Translations under genes and position numbers: made by a program | The notes under the pieces: generated by a model | Told to the model about the DNA's origin: nothing | What the model saw: the letters and a program-made list of their open reading frames with translations, nothing else | The model's database searches: none | Shown: positions 32,346 to 33,432 of the stretch, one piece after another | Layout of the letters: each line of letters begins with the position of its first letter | How positions within the stretch are numbered: the stretch's first letter is position 1 | From: Rhodocyclales bacterium | GTDB taxonomy: Bacteria; Pseudomonadota; Gammaproteobacteria; Burkholderiales; Rhodocyclaceae | Assembly: GCA_016215645.1 (NCBI GenBank) | Contig: JACRIX010000043.1 | Coordinates: 1 to 33,432 of the forward strand | Direction of reading: 5' to 3' | DNA length: 33,432 nucleotides

Positions 32346-33432
32346 CTAAGCCACCTTGCGCAGTGTTTCAGCCTTGGTCGTCGCGGGTGTCGCGTGCTCA
32401 ACCGAAAAGTCCTGCGGGAAATCGTCGACCGCAATCGCCCGGTCGCGCAGCACGGCACGACGTTGCAGCAGGGCGTGTTCCTCGGCGCTGATCACGCCAG
32501 CTTCAAAGGCGTGCGCGGCTTGCTTCGCCGTGTCCCCCAAGGGGACTTCCTTCGGGGCGTCGCCAGCGCCGACTCTTCCATCCTTCACGGCCTTGCGGAT
32601 ACGGGCCTCGATCGGCTCGGCGGCGACTGTGGCTTCCAGCGCCAGTTCGATGACGCCAACGGCATCCGTCTCGTCGCGCGGCACGAACATCCCGTCGGTG
32701 AGGCGGTCGCGGGTGGCGGAAGGCTCGATCAGCAATTGCGCGACTTCGTGCCCGAGCTTGTCCGAGGGCACTTCGTAGGGGCGGCCGAGCGGGAAGATGT
32801 ACCAGTGCAGCAGGGCGGCGATGAAGCGGTTCGGGTAATTGGAGATCACGCCCTCGAAGGCGTTCTGCATCTTGAACATGGCGTCCCAGATCGCCCAGTG
32901 CATCAGCGGCGCATCGGCGGACTGGCGACCTTCGGCCTCGTAGCGCTTGAGCGTGGCCGAGGCGAGGTACATCAGCGAGAGGATGTCGCCCAGGCGCGCC
33001 GAGAGCTTTTCCTTGCGCTTGAGGTCGCCGCCCATGACGAACATCGAGACATCGGCGAGGAAGGCGAAGGCGGCGGAGAAGCGCGACAGCTGCTGGTAGT
33101 AGCGGCGCGCTTCCGGCGCCACGTCGGCCGGCACGGAAGCAAAGTTGGACCCGGTGAGGCCCATGCTCCAGGAGCGGAAGCCGCGGGTCCAGATGAACCA
33201 CAGATGGCTGGCGAAGGCGGCATCGAAGTCGCGCAGGCCCTGCTTGGCATCCGGATTCTTCGCCGCCGCCATTTCCTTCAGCACCCAGGGATGGCAGCGG
33301 ATCGCGCCCTGGCCGAAGATGATCAGGCTGCGCGTCAGGATGTTGGCGCCCTCGACCGTGATCGCCACCGGGATCTGCTGGTAGGCGCGGCCCATGAAGT
33401 TGTTGGGGCCGAGGCAGATGCCCTTGCCGCCG
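32346..33432 (-). CDS. fadE: Acyl-CoA dehydrogenase, FadE type (C-terminal part; runs off the window)
   Basis: Encodes 362 visible residues; the N-terminus lies beyond the right edge. The reading frame from the edge gives GGKGICLGPNNFMGRAYQQIPVAITVEGANILTRSLIIFGQGAIRCHPW. The VEGAN-I-L-T-R-S block is typical of the large FadE-type dehydrogenases of proteobacteria, as are the long C-terminal extension (ADVSMFVMGGDLKRKEKLSARLGD; YPNRFIAALLHWYIFPLGRPYEVPSDKL) and EPIEARIRKAV. It performs the first, FAD-dependent step of beta-oxidation. A dispersed-repeat copy encodes GRVGAGDAPK near the C-terminus. Confidence 0.93.
   Translation of the reverse strand, partial: GGKGICLGPNNFMGRAYQQIPVAITVEGANILTRSLIIFGQGAIRCHPWVLKEMAAAKNPDAKQGLRDFDAAFASHLWFIWTRGFRSWSMGLTGSNFASVPADVAPEARRYYQQLSRFSAAFAFLADVSMFVMGGDLKRKEKLSARLGDILSLMYLASATLKRYEAEGRQSADAPLMHWAIWDAMFKMQNAFEGVISNYPNRFIAALLHWYIFPLGRPYEVPSDKLGHEVAQLLIEPSATRDRLTDGMFVPRDETDAVGVIELALEATVAAEPIEARIRKAVKDGRVGAGDAPKEVPLGDTAKQAAHAFEAGVISAEEHALLQRRAVLRDRAIAVDDFPQDFSVEHATPATTKAETLRKVA
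32552..32576 (-). repeat. Dispersed 25-bp repeat, copy 8, inside the fadE-like gene
   Basis: In the gene's direction: AGAGTCGGCGCTGG then CGACGCCCCGA. The tail departs from the consensus (ACGGCGA). In frame, encoding R-V-G-A-G-D-A-P in a variable C-terminal region. Confidence 0.7.

Overview
The window is G+C-rich chromosomal DNA from a betaproteobacterium, most likely of the Rhodocyclaceae/Rhodocyclales type. The pointers are the protein styles seen here: bacteriohemerythrin, large hybrid sensor kinases, a GGDEF-EAL protein, a FapA-like protein, and a fatty-acid degradation cluster of FadE, FadI and FadJ type. Genus cannot be fixed from sequence reading alone.

Layout. Positions 1-2490 are the end of an integron-type gene-cassette array: attC-like sites end near 141 and lie at 577-645, 1140-1202, 1567-1618 and 2406-2490. 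They separate a non-coding cassette, a reversed hicBA toxin-antitoxin cassette, a solo BrnA-type antitoxin cassette and an M23 peptidase cassette. No integrase is inside the window. Positions 2535-11954 carry a DUF1499 protein, bacteriohemerythrin, a membrane GGDEF-EAL protein, an NlpC/P60 lipoprotein, a zinc alcohol dehydrogenase overlapping metK, a serine hydrolase, a small membrane protein and a FapA-domain protein. Positions 12009-18314 hold two closely related hybrid histidine kinases flanking an FKBP isomerase and a sirtuin. Positions 18451-22358 hold two EamA transporters, an acyl-CoA thioesterase, an Ada/Ogt-like regulator-methyltransferase and a MazEF-like pair. A less G+C-rich WG-repeat protein follows (22794-24656).

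Positions 24855-28644 contain the most interesting gene set. An NrtR-type Nudix regulator is divergent from a tight three-gene operon: an SPFH/band-7 coiled-coil protein, an NAD-kinase-like protein and an ADP-ribosylglycohydrolase. The divergent promoter region has two matching palindromes that look like the NrtR operators. This suggests an NAD/ADP-ribose-linked system that is not a standard NAD biosynthesis operon. Positions 28696-33432 (minus strand) are the fatty-acid beta-oxidation genes fadE-like, fadI-like and fadJ-like.

Two repeat phenomena cut across the genes. First, a short repeat of about 25 bp, with the invariant core AGTCGGCGCTG, occurs at least eight times. Four copies are intergenic and four lie in frame inside genes, where they encode a V-G-A-x-[DN]-[TA] peptide. 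Second, two adjacent long inverted-repeat units between the fadI-like and fadE-like genes share internal sequence but have different, self-complementary arms. A perfect 18-bp inverted repeat also forms the 3' end of the sirtuin gene.
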